DNA of 64,000 nt from Paraburkholderia phytofirmans OLGA172 (GTDB lineage: Bacteria > Pseudomonadota > Gammaproteobacteria > Burkholderiales > Burkholderiaceae): contig NZ_CP014578.1 in the NCBI RefSeq assembly GCF_001634365.1, forward strand, positions 1,612,001-1,676,000, read 5' to 3'. The notes under the pieces were generated by a model. It was not told the origin of the DNA, did no database searches, and saw only the letters and a list, made by a program, of their open reading frames with translations. Shown piece by piece: positions 1 through 8,836 of this stretch (positions are counted from its first letter, which is position 1; the number at the start of each line of letters is the position of its first letter). A program made the translations under genes and the position numbers.

Positions 1-1120
1 CGGGGAGCACGCTGGCGACGGCGTTGCTGTATGGGAGTGACGCGTTGGCAAGGTTACCCCCCCACGCGAGGTTGGTCGCATTATCCGGAAACTGAGCGAT
101 GAATTCACTGCGAGGCATCTTGGACAGGTCGACGAGCAATCGGAATATATTGCGCTCGGAGTTCCGCGTTTCAGCGACTATTGAACTCATGTTGGCGCAT
201 AGGCGTTCAATGGTCTTCACGGTTAGCCGCAATCTCCCCAGTTCGTTGCGCACGGCGTTCCTTGCACAGCGGTACGCGTCGGAATCGACGCCTTGCGTTG
301 TATAAGCTAGGTCCATGGCGTCGAAGTGTCGAGCGAGGCACCTGAAGATCGGCAGGCAGCGTTCTTTCAGTTTGGTGAGCCGAGACTCGTCATCCGGCAT
401 CAACTGAGCGTCGGGATCTTCGTTGTCGGTTTCTGCGACGTAGGCACGGGCCTCTTCGGTGGCGGAGAAATCGTGTTGCACTAGACCATCCACCAACTCG
501 TCTATGCCCAGTTCGTTGCGAGCCACGGCGCTTGAGAGTTCGAGAATGATCGCAATGGTTGCGGGGCACACTGAAATTGCGTCAACCATACTACACAAGG
601 AGTTTTCGATACGCTTGCCTATCTCAATCTCTCCCTCGCGGGTCAGCAGCGCGGTCGCCGCCATTTCCCGCAAATAGATCCGCATTGGATCCGTAGTTCG
701 ACCGAACTCGGAATCGACAGTTGAGAGGACACTTTCGGCATCCTCATCCACTTCATCGTCCGAGGAGGTTGTCGTCGCGCCGACGCCGAGCAAGATCAGG
801 GTTTCGGGATCTGGGTCCTGTTCAAACACCTGAATTCCAAGTTCCTCGAACGTACTGACGATGTTGAGCATCGCCGCTGTGCTTAATAGGTCTTCATTCA
901 AGTGATCGTTGATGTCCCGATGCGTTAAATACTTGCGATTTCTTCCCAGTTGGATTAGGGCGTGAAATTGCAAACGACGCTCCGTGGTTTCGCGCGCTGA
1001 ATCGGGACAACCCAGCGTTACGCGATTTTGCCCGGGTTGAACGTCTTGAGTTGATCGGTCCTTTTCATCCGATGAGATGGGTGGCTCTGTTGCCAACGAA
1101 TTTCGTGTGCCGCCTGCCAT
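1..1120 (-). CDS. RpoD-type sigma-70 factor, N-terminal part (runs off left edge)
   Basis: This is the first ~373 codons of a primary-type RNA polymerase sigma factor, read on the minus strand from ATG at 1118-1120. After a ~45-aa leader it has a region 1.1-like segment (LIQLGRNRKYLTHRDINDHL). An acidic linker follows, then a clear region 1.2 (DPMRIYLREM, then LLTREGEIEIGKRIEN). The remainder matches the sigma-70 non-essential region. It would direct core polymerase to promoters. Regions 2-4, which recognise the -10 and -35 elements, lie outside the window. The sequence is divergent from the usual housekeeping RpoD and the acidic block is short, so I infer a second RpoD-like copy on an accessory replicon rather than the chromosomal rpoD. 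Whether it is intact cannot be judged. Confidence 0.8.
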   Translation of the reverse strand, partial: MAGGTRNSLATEPPISSDEKDRSTQDVQPGQNRVTLGCPDSARETTERRLQFHALIQLGRNRKYLTHRDINDHLNEDLLSTAAMLNIVSTFEELGIQVFEQDPDPETLILLGVGATTTSSDDEVDEDAESVLSTVDSEFGRTTDPMRIYLREMAATALLTREGEIEIGKRIENSLCSMVDAISVCPATIAIILELSSAVARNELGIDELVDGLVQHDFSATEEARAYVAETDNEDPDAQLMPDDESRLTKLKERCLPIFRCLARHFDAMDLAYTTQGVDSDAYRCARNAVRNELGRLRLTVKTIERLCANMSSIVAETRNSERNIFRLLVDLSKMPRSEFIAQFPDNATNLAWGGNLANASLPYSNAVASVLP

Positions 1121-1755
1121 AGCTTTCACCTCTGCTGGTCGTGGTCTGCTCTGCGCTCGCCTTAAACTCGCCTCGGTACATGTCGGTCGCTCTGCGTTGT
1201 CTACCCGCTATATCTCCTAATGTCGATGAATATCACCCTGGCTCAGACGATTAAGCGATAATATGGCGCCTGCACATCCGGCCGCGTCGTTTGTTCTTAG
1301 AGGCCGCCGCGTGTTCCACTAGCGACGCGTTACTGATCACTTCAAGTCACGCCGGAATCTGCATTATTCCCCAAGGGGAATGCTCGTCAACGTTCGTCGC
1401 CTATAAAGCGCACACTTTCTGTGATTCAGCAATTTTTCGCGAAAGAGGTGGGCTTGCGATCTGAGAGACGGCGCGATCATTCGGTCTCAATGTGTGGGGC
1501 TCGCCAAGCAACGTCGGGCGCCCGCATCAATGTGTGACTGCTGAGGGCCAATCGTGCTCGGCGGAGAACTTCTCGGACTGTGTGCAGGCTAGCGGGACCG
1601 GCCCGAGTGTATGCAAGCAGAAGTGGCGTTACGGGTAAAGAACGGGCAATGACGGGCTGTCTTCGAACACAATCCGACTATGTACTTCATCGTAAATGTA
1701 GTCGGGAACATTGTGTCGGCCTATCAGCTTGGCGCCAAGCAACCCGGCTGCACAG
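1121..1755. other. intergenic region, no gene seen
   Basis: About 635 bases between the sigma-factor start and the out-of-frame tail of the PucR-like gene. It must hold the sigma-factor promoter, but I see no convincing -35/-10 pair, hairpin or conserved small ORF. Confidence 0.4.
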
Positions 1756-3366
1756 TCAACGAATTTGGTAATTTTTTGCGGGGGCTCTCTGATGGAGGTG
1801 GTAGTCGAGGCAGTCAAGTTCACCGACCGTGGTGGCATAAGCCTGCAGGTGTGCTTCTCCCGACCAGTTGAAGATAATCTTCATCCGCTTCGAGCACGAG
1901 GGTGACCCGCACCACCGGCTAGGAGGTGCAGGTCTAGGATTGACTATCAGCCAATAGTTTGTGCTGCAGATGGGAGGTCGATTCGCTATCACTAGCCAGT
2001 TGGGTGTTGGCAGCAGTTCCTGCCGCGGGATCCTGAACAAATATTGCCGTGGTATGCATACGGGCCCTGTTGAGTCGCCCGAAGCGTTTTGCCGACTTAT
2101 CAGCTTGCGCGACGCAGTTTCACCGCGACGTAGAGTTTCGCTGCCCAGCCTTGGTCGTCGAGCCTGGCACCGAGCAAGCATCTCGATGCGCTCGAGCCGG
2201 TAGTTCAGAGTATTCGGATGGATGTCGAGGACGGCGGCCGTCGTTTTGCGTCGCTGGAGTTGTTCGAAGTAAGTTTCCAGCGTCAACAACAGGTCGGGTT
2301 CGTGGGAAAGTTGCTCGATCAGCGAGACCAGATAGCGAAGGACGTTGTCGGATCTACACACGCTTTCGTCGATAGCGATATCCGAGTACATATGAACCCT
2401 GCTCGCGGGATTGGCGCGCAGGCCAAAGTCAAGGGCCTTGATCGCTTCGTCGACAGATGTCGCCCATCCTTTCGCGCCATGGTTCATGAGGCCGACTCCC
2501 ACGGCGCCGATTTGTGGCAACGCCTCCATGAGCGAGGCGGTTCGATCCGCCATCAGCCGATCGCTGACGGCGACGGAATCGCCTTGCGTGCACGGCACCC
2601 AAATGACCACCCGTCCACGATGTATGACGCGCACCAGGTCGTGGGGCTTTGTCTGCAGATAGCGCGCGATCGAGAGTGCGAAATGATCCAGCTCGCCTTC
2701 GAGCCTGGACGGAGCGATCTCGGCGAGCCGCAGGTCGACGGCGAGCGCTATGCGCGGAACGGTAGGGTCAAGTTCCAGGGTTTCAGCGGCTTTGCGGAAG
2801 CCATCGGCATCCTCGGAAGACCCAAAGACAATGCTGCACAACTGGTAGCGCAACGTGTCGCGCCAGCGAGCCTGTTGATATTGCTCGTCCAGATAAGCTC
2901 GCGTAATGCTTTGGGCGACGAGATCGAAGAAGCCGAGCAGATAGGGCGAGACGACGAACAGCAGTTCGTCGCGCAACGTCTCATCACTTTCGCCTAGTTC
3001 GAGATAACAGCGCCAGACTTCAAGAGAGCCAAGGCGAAACGCACGGACTAACGACAGTAGTGGAATGCCTTGGTGAATACGCCTTCTGCCGAATGCGTCG
3101 ACTGCCTCCATCGCTTCTGGGGAGGGAAGTGCGCCGTTGACAATTGACTGGAACCAAAGCTTTGCGGATAGCGTGATCGAGTCGACGATGTCTCGTCGCA
3201 CGGCCGGGGTGAGGGCTATATAGCCGTCGATATCCGTCAGAACGGAGTAGGTGCGGTCAATAACGCACGAAGGGTCCGCCGCGAGCGTGGCGGTCCTCTC
3301 ACGTAGACGTCTGGTCATCTTCGGGACGTTGATGGTCACAGTCGGCACGGGCCAGTTGACGGACAT
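1756..3366 (-). CDS. PucR/CdaR-family transcriptional regulator with 3' frameshift
   Basis: DNA-binding regulator of the PucR/CdaR type. The N-terminal ~170 residues are helical. The middle resembles the GGDEF-like CdaR domain. The C-terminal PucR-type HTH is at residues ~355-395 (LETYFEQLQRRKTTAAVLDI, then HPNTLNYRLERIEML). After this the frame runs 140 codons into unrelated sequence. In the neighbouring frame the expected family ending (LGARLDDQGWAAKLYVAVKL) follows at once and stops at 2100-2102. So one extra base near 2170-2178 has shifted the true C-terminus, and the ancestral gene was ~2100-3366 (about 420 aa). The HTH itself survives, so the protein may still bind DNA. The start is uncertain: an internal ATG at codon 17 is also possible. 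No target gene is obvious; the nearest neighbours are not divergently paired with it. Confidence 0.7.
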   Translation of the reverse strand: MSVNWPVPTVTINVPKMTRRLRERTATLAADPSCVIDRTYSVLTDIDGYIALTPAVRRDIVDSITLSAKLWFQSIVNGALPSPEAMEAVDAFGRRRIHQGIPLLSLVRAFRLGSLEVWRCYLELGESDETLRDELLFVVSPYLLGFFDLVAQSITRAYLDEQYQQARWRDTLRYQLCSIVFGSSEDADGFRKAAETLELDPTVPRIALAVDLRLAEIAPSRLEGELDHFALSIARYLQTKPHDLVRVIHRGRVVIWVPCTQGDSVAVSDRLMADRTASLMEALPQIGAVGVGLMNHGAKGWATSVDEAIKALDFGLRANPASRVHMYSDIAIDESVCRSDNVLRYLVSLIEQLSHEPDLLLTLETYFEQLQRRKTTAAVLDIHPNTLNYRLERIEMLARCQARRPRLGSETLRRGETASRKLISRQNASGDSTGPVCIPRQYLFRIPRQELLPTPNWLVIANRPPICSTNYWLIVNPRPAPPSRWCGSPSCSKRMKIIFNWSGEAHLQAYATTVGELDCLDYHLHQRAPAKNYQIR

Positions 3367-4120
3367 CGACCGAGTTTTAAAGCGCGGTAATACGCGGCTA
3401 CATTATATGCACTTGGTGAAGCATGATGCTGCAGATTTTTTAAAACACTGTGTTGCGCCTTGCCATGGCTGAACCAGGGAGCTCGTTCTTCAGGACTTTG
3501 CTTTGCCGCCAGCGACGGCGGGTGGCGGGAAATCGTTGATGCGTGGAGAGGTGTTCTGGGCGGAAGGAACAATTGAGCGTTCATGTGAAGACGTGAGGGA
3601 TCTGCGCTATCGTTCTCCGTTGATGGGTATTTCCAATATCTGCAAAATGTGCAAGCCCGGCGACCCTGTGCCACGCTTTCCCTCGATAAATTCTTACAGG
3701 ACGTAGACATAGGCCATTGACATCGGTTGCACAGGGAGCCTGCCAACGCCTCCCCGGGTGGGCATTGACAATCAAGTTGCGGGGTCGTTGCCCGACCGTC
3801 TCGAGCAGGTATACGCTCAGCAGGCGGTTGAGTTTGCGGCCGAAGTCCGGTCCAGCCTCAGGGATTCAATCCGACGTGGCCGGATAAGATTGACTCACGC
3901 TTCCATCCGGACGCTCGAATGTCGGCCCTGCCCAGACAGCGGGCCTTCGCGCGCGGATCACGTCAGTCATGTCGTCGGCCAAAACCGTCCTTCACGTCCC
4001 AGTGCAGTCCGTCGATTGTCGAAGTCCATGGGCAGCTCCCATGAGGGTTGCATTCGTCCTCCATCTCAAACTCCAAGCACCATGCTGGCTTTGGGTCCGA
4101 CTAGCGCCCGCTGCCTTATT
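3367..4120. other. non-coding stretch, no gene recognised
   Basis: About 750 bases between the PucR-like start and the end of the split LysR gene. Six-frame reading gives only unrelated short ORFs. It contains one copy of a dispersed repeat (3629-3685) that recurs near 54.3 kb. Confidence 0.35.
3629..3685 (-). repeat. dispersed ~57-bp repeat, copy A
   Basis: The minus strand reads TCGAGGG-AAGCG-GGCAC-G-GT-GCC-GGCTTGCACATTTT-CAGATAT-GGAA-TAC, with dashes for positions that differ. It matches plus-strand sequence at about 54317-54373 at roughly 80% identity. Neither copy lies in a recognisable gene. Confidence 0.5.
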
Positions 4121-4708
4121 TTACGGCACCGATATGAGTGCAGAGGCGTCGCGGCCGAGACCACCGGAGGACATGACAGAAACAACAAATGCCCGCACAC
4201 AAGGCGAATGCTCGCGCACTCTATAGGCCACCGCGAGTTCAACCTGGTCTTTAAAGTCAGCCAGCGCTTTGAAGACTACCCCGGGTTGTGCGAACGCCCT
4301 GACTGACTGGGGCACGAGTGCAACGCCGTAGCCAGCCGATGCCATGCTGACAGCAGTGATGAAATCATTGACGCGATATTCAGGCTCCGCGTCGAACCCG
4401 CCAATGCGACCGAGTTTAGCAAGTTCCTCCGCGAAGCCTGCGGCTTCGTTGAATTGTGGCTCGATGAACGGTAGTCCGCGCAACTGCGACGCCTTGAGCA
4501 GTTTCGCCCGCGCCAGCGGACTGTCTGTCGACACCGCGATCAGCAAACGTTCCCTCTGAACGACCCGAGCGGTGACCCCCTCAGGATACTGCGCCCGCGG
4601 TCGAATGAATCCGACATCAACCGCCCCATCTGAAAGACGCTCCAGTTGTGTTGGCGTTTCCATAGCCACAATGTGCATGCGAACGTCCGGGCGAGCCGCC
4701 CTGAACGC
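4121..4708 (-). pseudogene. LysR-family regulator, 3' (effector-domain) part, cut off by IS4 insertion
   Basis: This piece encodes the LysR substrate-binding domain (VDVGFIRPR, LLIAVSTDSPLA, VNDFITAVSMASAGYGVALV). It has no HTH of its own because an IS4-family element separates it from the 5' part at 6170-6522. Removing the IS and one copy of the 11-bp duplication joins the halves in frame (NTLRAFRAARPDVRMHIVAM). The result is a 309-aa protein, normal for a LysR regulator. The gene pointed away from glaH-lhgO, so it was probably the glutarate-responsive regulator of that operon. As it stands it should be inactive. Confidence 0.85.
4698..4708. repeat. IS4 target-site duplication, left copy
   Basis: The 11-mer GCCCTGAACGC directly flanks the left end of the IS4 element and is repeated at 6170-6180 beyond its right end. 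Confidence 0.93.
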
Positions 4709-6169
4709 ATCTCGTTATACAGAAGTGTCGTAGCCGTCGCGCAAGATCTGGATGGTGCTCACAGCATCCATGACTCGCTGCATGCCAATCCACAACGTCT
4801 TCGCGCCCGGTTCACCATCGCTCTTGCGCCCGAGGAATCCACCCAGTGACGCGATCATCCGTATCATCTGGTTCAGTGTCGGTGGTTTTTTCGGACGCGC
4901 CTTCTTGCAGAGCACGTGAGCACCATGTATCTCGTCAGCCGCGAAGAATAGCGACGCGTTTAGCTCCGGACACGTTCTGCCCACACGCATGAGCCGTGCA
5001 ATACGCCACGATACGACCATGTACAGCGCAAGTGCCTTCTCTACCCGTTCCATCTGCGAGAGCTGCAGCGCCTCAACCCGGCAGGCGTTCTTCAGGACAT
5101 TGAAGAACATTTCTATTTCCCATCTCGCGCGGTACCAGTCGATGAGTTCGATGAGCGCATCCGCATCACCCGCTTCGCGGTTGGTCACAAGACGCCAGAT
5201 GACTGGCTTTACGCCCGCTGGCGCATCCACCTCATACGCCTCGACGCAGGTGAGCGTGACGCTGACGCGACCGGGCAGCGTAATGCGCTGGCTGCGCAGT
5301 TCCTGCTTCACTTCACGTGCCTTCTGGCCACTGCGCCCGGGCAGCACGAAACTGATACGGCCGAGCACGTTACCCGCGTGCACCTTGTCCCACAGCTTTT
5401 CTTCGTCCTTCAAGGCACGGTTGTGCTGCGAGCGGATCAGCCAGTCCGCCGGTTCACCCAATTCCTGCGCACGCTGCATGAGCGCCGCGATGTCGCCTTC
5501 ACGATCGGCCACATACACCAGCCGCGCGTCTGGCAGGGCCCGTGCCTGTTCGGCCACGATCTCATAGCTTTCGATCCACCGCGCACTTTCCCTGACTCCG
5601 CCACGCCTGCCGTTTGCATCGCGTGACTCGCGCGCCCACATCCAGGCATTCATCACACCCAGCGGCTCCCGATCCGGTGTCACCGCATAAGTCGCGTGAA
5701 GATACATGCCCACCTGTGCTTCATAACTGAGTGGGCCGGCCCCTTCGATGTCCTGACCGTTAAAGTTCAGCTCTGTCGTATCGGCAATGCACAGCACCAC
5801 CGGCAACGCTCCCATGCGCGCCGTGGTGCGATCCCAATGCGGCTGCATCATGTCGCGCCAGTCGATGCGCTCATTGCCTAGAAAGCGATATGCTGCCATC
5901 GTCTCGGCCCAGCCTTCGCACGCGCCCGGAATGCTGGCCGTGGGCCGGCTGGCAAACCGTTTGATCAGTTCCTTCGCGCGCCGGTCTCGCCGTGGATCGC
6001 CCAAATCCAGAGTCTCAAATTCTTCGTCCACCCATGCTCCCGCGTCGTTTCGGATCTTCATGCTGAAAATCCGAGAGTAAACGCGAAATCCGCATTGTTA
6101 ACAACCCCCTTCCGGCTACTTTGCTATCCAACATCGTCTCCGGAACTGTCGATTTGTGTATAACGAGAT
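4709..6169 (-). mobile_element. IS4-family insertion sequence, complete (1461 bp)
   Basis: It is bounded by perfect 13-bp inverted repeats, ATCTCGTTATACA on the left and TGTATAACGAGAT on the right, and flanked by an 11-bp direct duplication. One transposase gene fills it. The clean ends, the duplication and the intact ORF indicate a recent insertion. It interrupts a LysR regulator. Confidence 0.93.
4715..6061 (-). CDS. IS4-family (Tn5/IS50-like) transposase
   Basis: 448-aa DDE transposase, full length for the Tn5-like branch of IS4. The N-terminal Tn5-type DNA-binding domain (WVDEEFETLDLGDPRRDRRA) leads into the RNase H fold. The first catalytic Asp is in VVLCIADTTELNFNG and the second in LVYVADREGD. 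The catalytic Glu is in the YREK-like motif WYRARWEIEMFFNVLKNACR. A Tn5-type C-terminal dimerisation region ends the protein. It would cut and paste its own element. All catalytic motifs look intact, so the element may be active. Confidence 0.93.
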   Translation of the reverse strand: MKIRNDAGAWVDEEFETLDLGDPRRDRRAKELIKRFASRPTASIPGACEGWAETMAAYRFLGNERIDWRDMMQPHWDRTTARMGALPVVLCIADTTELNFNGQDIEGAGPLSYEAQVGMYLHATYAVTPDREPLGVMNAWMWARESRDANGRRGGVRESARWIESYEIVAEQARALPDARLVYVADREGDIAALMQRAQELGEPADWLIRSQHNRALKDEEKLWDKVHAGNVLGRISFVLPGRSGQKAREVKQELRSQRITLPGRVSVTLTCVEAYEVDAPAGVKPVIWRLVTNREAGDADALIELIDWYRARWEIEMFFNVLKNACRVEALQLSQMERVEKALALYMVVSWRIARLMRVGRTCPELNASLFFAADEIHGAHVLCKKARPKKPPTLNQMIRMIASLGGFLGRKSDGEPGAKTLWIGMQRVMDAVSTIQILRDGYDTSV

Positions 6170-6522
6170 GCCCTGAACGCCCTAAGCGTGTTTGGCAGTA
6201 GTCCGGACGTAACCGCTGACCCCACATAGCTCAGCGCGACTTGACCCGCCTCACCTCGCGCAGCCAAACGCCCGACGCGATCTGCGCGTTCCAGTTGGCG
6301 AAGGGCTGCCGTGGCCTCGATCAAAAACACCTCGCCGGCGTTTGTCAACGTTATCGCCGCGCGTTTGTTCCTGTTAAGCAGCCGCACGCCGAGATCGGTT
6401 TCGAGCTTTTTGATCTGCTCGCTCAGCGCTGACTGCGCAATGTGCAGCCGGTCGGCTGCACGGGCAAAGTGCAGATCTTCGGCCAGCGTGACGAACAACT
6501 TGATTTGTCGACTGTCGACCAT
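6124..6522 (-). pseudogene. LysR-family regulator, 5' (HTH) part, cut off by IS4 insertion
   Basis: Starts with a typical LysR N-terminus (MVDSRQIKLFVTLAEDLHFA) and a winged HTH at residues 5-64 (ADRLHIAQSALSEQIKKLET). The genuine part ends at 6170. The last ~15 codons are read from the IS and stop at 6124. The piece keeps the DNA-binding domain and the start of the linker helix but has lost the effector and tetramerisation domain. It is divergent from glaH with a 101-bp gap that carries an inverted repeat, the usual LysR arrangement. A truncated DNA-binding fragment could still occupy the operator, but induction should be lost. Confidence 0.85.
6170..6180. repeat. IS4 target-site duplication, right copy
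   Basis: Second copy of GCCCTGAACGC, identical to 4698-4708. Keeping one copy restores the LysR reading frame exactly (930 bp). Confidence 0.93.
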
Positions 6523-6562
6523 TATTTAATCTGTTTCACAGAACAAAAATTCTCTTTTTATG

Positions 6563-6594
6563 TATTTAACTCATCAAAATTAAAGAGTCAAATA
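6563..6594. promoter_or_regulatory. inverted repeat in the lysR-glaH divergent promoter
   Basis: TATTTAACTC (6563-6572) and GAGTCAAATA (6585-6594) pair at 9 of 10 positions across a 12-base AT-rich spacer, between the LysR start and glaH. Position and AT-rich dyad fit a LysR operator. The link to this regulator is inferred. Confidence 0.55.
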
Positions 6595-6623
6595 GCCACA
6601 CCTCTTAACCCGGACCCCCGTTC

Positions 6624-7559
6624 ATGAACGCTCGTACCGACCTCCCAGTTGCCGCATCCATCGATTCGCAGGCCAAGTTTTCCATCGGCAACCATCCTCA
6701 TCACGCACGCTTGCGTCACGTAACGGTGCGACGCGAGGCGTTGGAGAGTTTCTTCTCCGCGACGAGGAGCATCGACATCCAGAATCTCGAATATGTGCCC
6801 TTCATGCGCTTCATGCTGGCTGACGCGCTGAACCAGGCGGCCGGCGACGGCTTCGCGCCTGCGCTGCGGCAACTCGTACAGAATCGTGCTACCGGAGGAT
6901 TCACGATCGGCGTTCAGGGCGCGGCTACTAGCGGCGACGAGTTCGTCAAGTTCGGAACGGCTGTCGGGCATCTGCTGGGGCCGGTCAACCACGACGCGAT
7001 GTCTGGCACGTACTACGCGAGATTTGTCGTAAAGGACACGGACAGCAGCGACTCGTACCTGCGTCAGGCCTACCGCCTGTTCACGCTCCATACTGACGGG
7101 ACGTTCGTAGAGGAGGCGACTGAATGGCTGCTGATGATGAAGTTCGCGGAAGAAAACGCCGTCGGTGGGGAGTCGCGCTTCATGCATCTCGACGACTGGC
7201 TCGAGCGCGATGCCTTCCTCAACCACCCGCTTGGCACGCGGCCATTTCTCTATAAGGCGCCAGGGTCGAAAAACGTTAATGCGGAGGTTGAACGCCCGGT
7301 CTTTTTTCAAAGCGAGTACGGCCTGGCCATGTCTTTCATCGATCAATTCGTCCAGCCTCGTTCCTTGTCGGAAGCGCGTTATCTGCACGACCTGTCCGCT
7401 TCGGTGGAAGCCTCTTGCGCAACACAGGAGGTACCGCTGCCCGTCGGAGAGCTTGTGGTTCTCAACAACTACTTCTGGCTGCACGGGCGGGCGCCGTTCC
7501 AAAAGAACGCATCGCTTCATCGTGAGTTGATGCGCCAACGTGGGATGTTCTCCAAATGA
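6624..7559 (+). CDS. glaH: glutarate 2-hydroxylase (CsiD/GlaH family)
   Basis: Fe(II)/2-oxoglutarate-dependent dioxygenase that hydroxylates glutarate to L-2-hydroxyglutarate, giving succinate and CO2 from the cosubstrate. The 311-aa length and sequence match E. coli GlaH along its whole extent. Shared blocks include HLLGPVNHDAMSGTYYARFV, SDSYLRQAYR, LLMMKF, DQFVQP and LHRELMRQRG. The metal ligands are visible as H156 and D158 in LHTDGTF and H287 in WLHGR. The stop overlaps the lhgO start by four bases (ATGA), so the two are translationally coupled. The Shine-Dalgarno is poor, but the start agrees with the family N-terminus. Normal regulation was probably through the divergent LysR, now disrupted. 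Function is assigned from the family and the partner gene. Confidence 0.93.
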   Translation: MNARTDLPVAASIDSQAKFSIGNHPHHARLRHVTVRREALESFFSATRSIDIQNLEYVPFMRFMLADALNQAAGDGFAPALRQLVQNRATGGFTIGVQGAATSGDEFVKFGTAVGHLLGPVNHDAMSGTYYARFVVKDTDSSDSYLRQAYRLFTLHTDGTFVEEATEWLLMMKFAEENAVGGESRFMHLDDWLERDAFLNHPLGTRPFLYKAPGSKNVNAEVERPVFFQSEYGLAMSFIDQFVQPRSLSEARYLHDLSASVEASCATQEVPLPVGELVVLNNYFWLHGRAPFQKNASLHRELMRQRGMFSK

Positions 7560-8836
7560 GCACTGTTCATCACCTTCGCGGATATGATGCCGACGTTCTG
7601 ATCGTGGGCGGCGGCATCGTCGGTGTCTCCACTGCCATGCAGTTGACCGCGCGCTATCCCGGTCTGAGCGTGTTGCTACTTGAAAAGGAAGCGTCGCTCG
7701 CGGCTCACCAGTCCGGGCACAACAGCGGCGTCATCCACGCCGGTGTGTACTACGCGCCGGGAAGTTTCAAAGCGGACTTCTGCAGGCGAGGGGCCGCGGC
7801 GACCTATGAGTTCGCGCGGCGCCACGACGTTCCGGTTGAGCGTTGCGGCAAGTTGATCGTTGCGACGAACGACGTCGAAGTCGAAAGGCTGCATGCTCTC
7901 TATACGCGTTGTCAGCAGAACCAGCTCGAGCCGGAAATGCTCGGCGAGGCAGCGTTGACAGAGCTTGAGCCCCGCATCGTCGGCCGTGCGGCCGTGCGCG
8001 TTGCCACCAGCGGTATTGCAGACTATCCGGCCATTACCGGAGCGATGGCTCGCGTGGCGCAGGAGCGTGGTGCACAAATCCTGCTCAACCAGCGCGTCGA
8101 GACACTGCACGAGGACGCAAACGGGGTGAGCGCGGAGACGTCGAGTGGTCGCTTCCGGGCAAAGTACGCGATTGTCTGCGCGGGCCTGATGGCCGACCGG
8201 TTTGCGAGGATGTGCAATGTCGAACTCGACTTTCGCATTGTTCCGTTTCGCGGTGAATACTACCGCTTGCCTGCGTCAAAGAACGACATTGTCAAACACC
8301 TGATCTACCCCGTTCCCGATCCTGATCTTCCTTTTCTTGGTGTGCATCTGACGCGCATGATCGGCGGCTATGTCACAGTGGGGCCCAATGCGGTGCTTGC
8401 ACTGGCGCGCGAGGGCTATAGTTGGGGGGACGTGAATCTGGGCGATCTTTCCGAAATGGCTGCATTCCCCGGGTTCTGGAAAATGCTCAGGAAGTACACC
8501 GCATCTGGCCTGACTGAAGTACGCAACTCGCTTTGGAAGAGGGGGTATCTCGAACTCTGCCGGAGATATTGCCCTGAACTCGTTTTGTCAGATCTTGAAC
8601 CGTATCCGTCGGGAGTTCGCGCGCAAGCAATAATGAAGGATGGAAGCATGGTGCACGACTTCCTTATCCGTTCGTCCCTGCGAAGCCTTCACGTTTGTAA
8701 CGCGCCATCTCCGGCGGCCACCTCCGCTTTGCCAATTGGAGCACATCTGGTCGAGGAGTTCGACAATCGCTTTGGTGTGTCTTCATTCACCGGCTCACGC
8801 TCCCCACGCAAAGCGCTCAGTTTAGCTGCCGGCTAA
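7556..8836 (+). CDS. lhgO: L-2-hydroxyglutarate oxidase / dehydrogenase
   Basis: FAD-dependent membrane-associated oxidase that converts L-2-hydroxyglutarate to 2-oxoglutarate and passes electrons to quinone. The DAO-fold flavoprotein starts with a dinucleotide-binding motif (VLIVGGGIVGVSTAMQL). The family signature HQSGHNSGVIHAGVYY, near residues 55-70, covers the flavin-proximal histidines. The C-terminal SMVHDFLI and ATSALPIGAHL close the FAD site. It is 426 aa, slightly longer than the ~400-aa norm because of a low-complexity tail. Coupled to glaH by a 4-base overlap, it completes the glutarate to 2-oxoglutarate route. Confidence 0.93.
   Translation: MSTVHHLRGYDADVLIVGGGIVGVSTAMQLTARYPGLSVLLLEKEASLAAHQSGHNSGVIHAGVYYAPGSFKADFCRRGAAATYEFARRHDVPVERCGKLIVATNDVEVERLHALYTRCQQNQLEPEMLGEAALTELEPRIVGRAAVRVATSGIADYPAITGAMARVAQERGAQILLNQRVETLHEDANGVSAETSSGRFRAKYAIVCAGLMADRFARMCNVELDFRIVPFRGEYYRLPASKNDIVKHLIYPVPDPDLPFLGVHLTRMIGGYVTVGPNAVLALAREGYSWGDVNLGDLSEMAAFPGFWKMLRKYTASGLTEVRNSLWKRGYLELCRRYCPELVLSDLEPYPSGVRAQAIMKDGSMVHDFLIRSSLRSLHVCNAPSPAATSALPIGAHLVEEFDNRFGVSSFTGSRSPRKALSLAAG

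Noticed and set aside
3629..3685. sigma-54 promoter reading of the dispersed repeat
   Set aside because: The spacing between GG and GC is one base short in both copies and no suitable gene lies downstream.
6588..7538. 316-codon open frame antisense to glaH
   Set aside because: glaH matches its family along the whole length with metal ligands in place; the antisense frame is a shadow.
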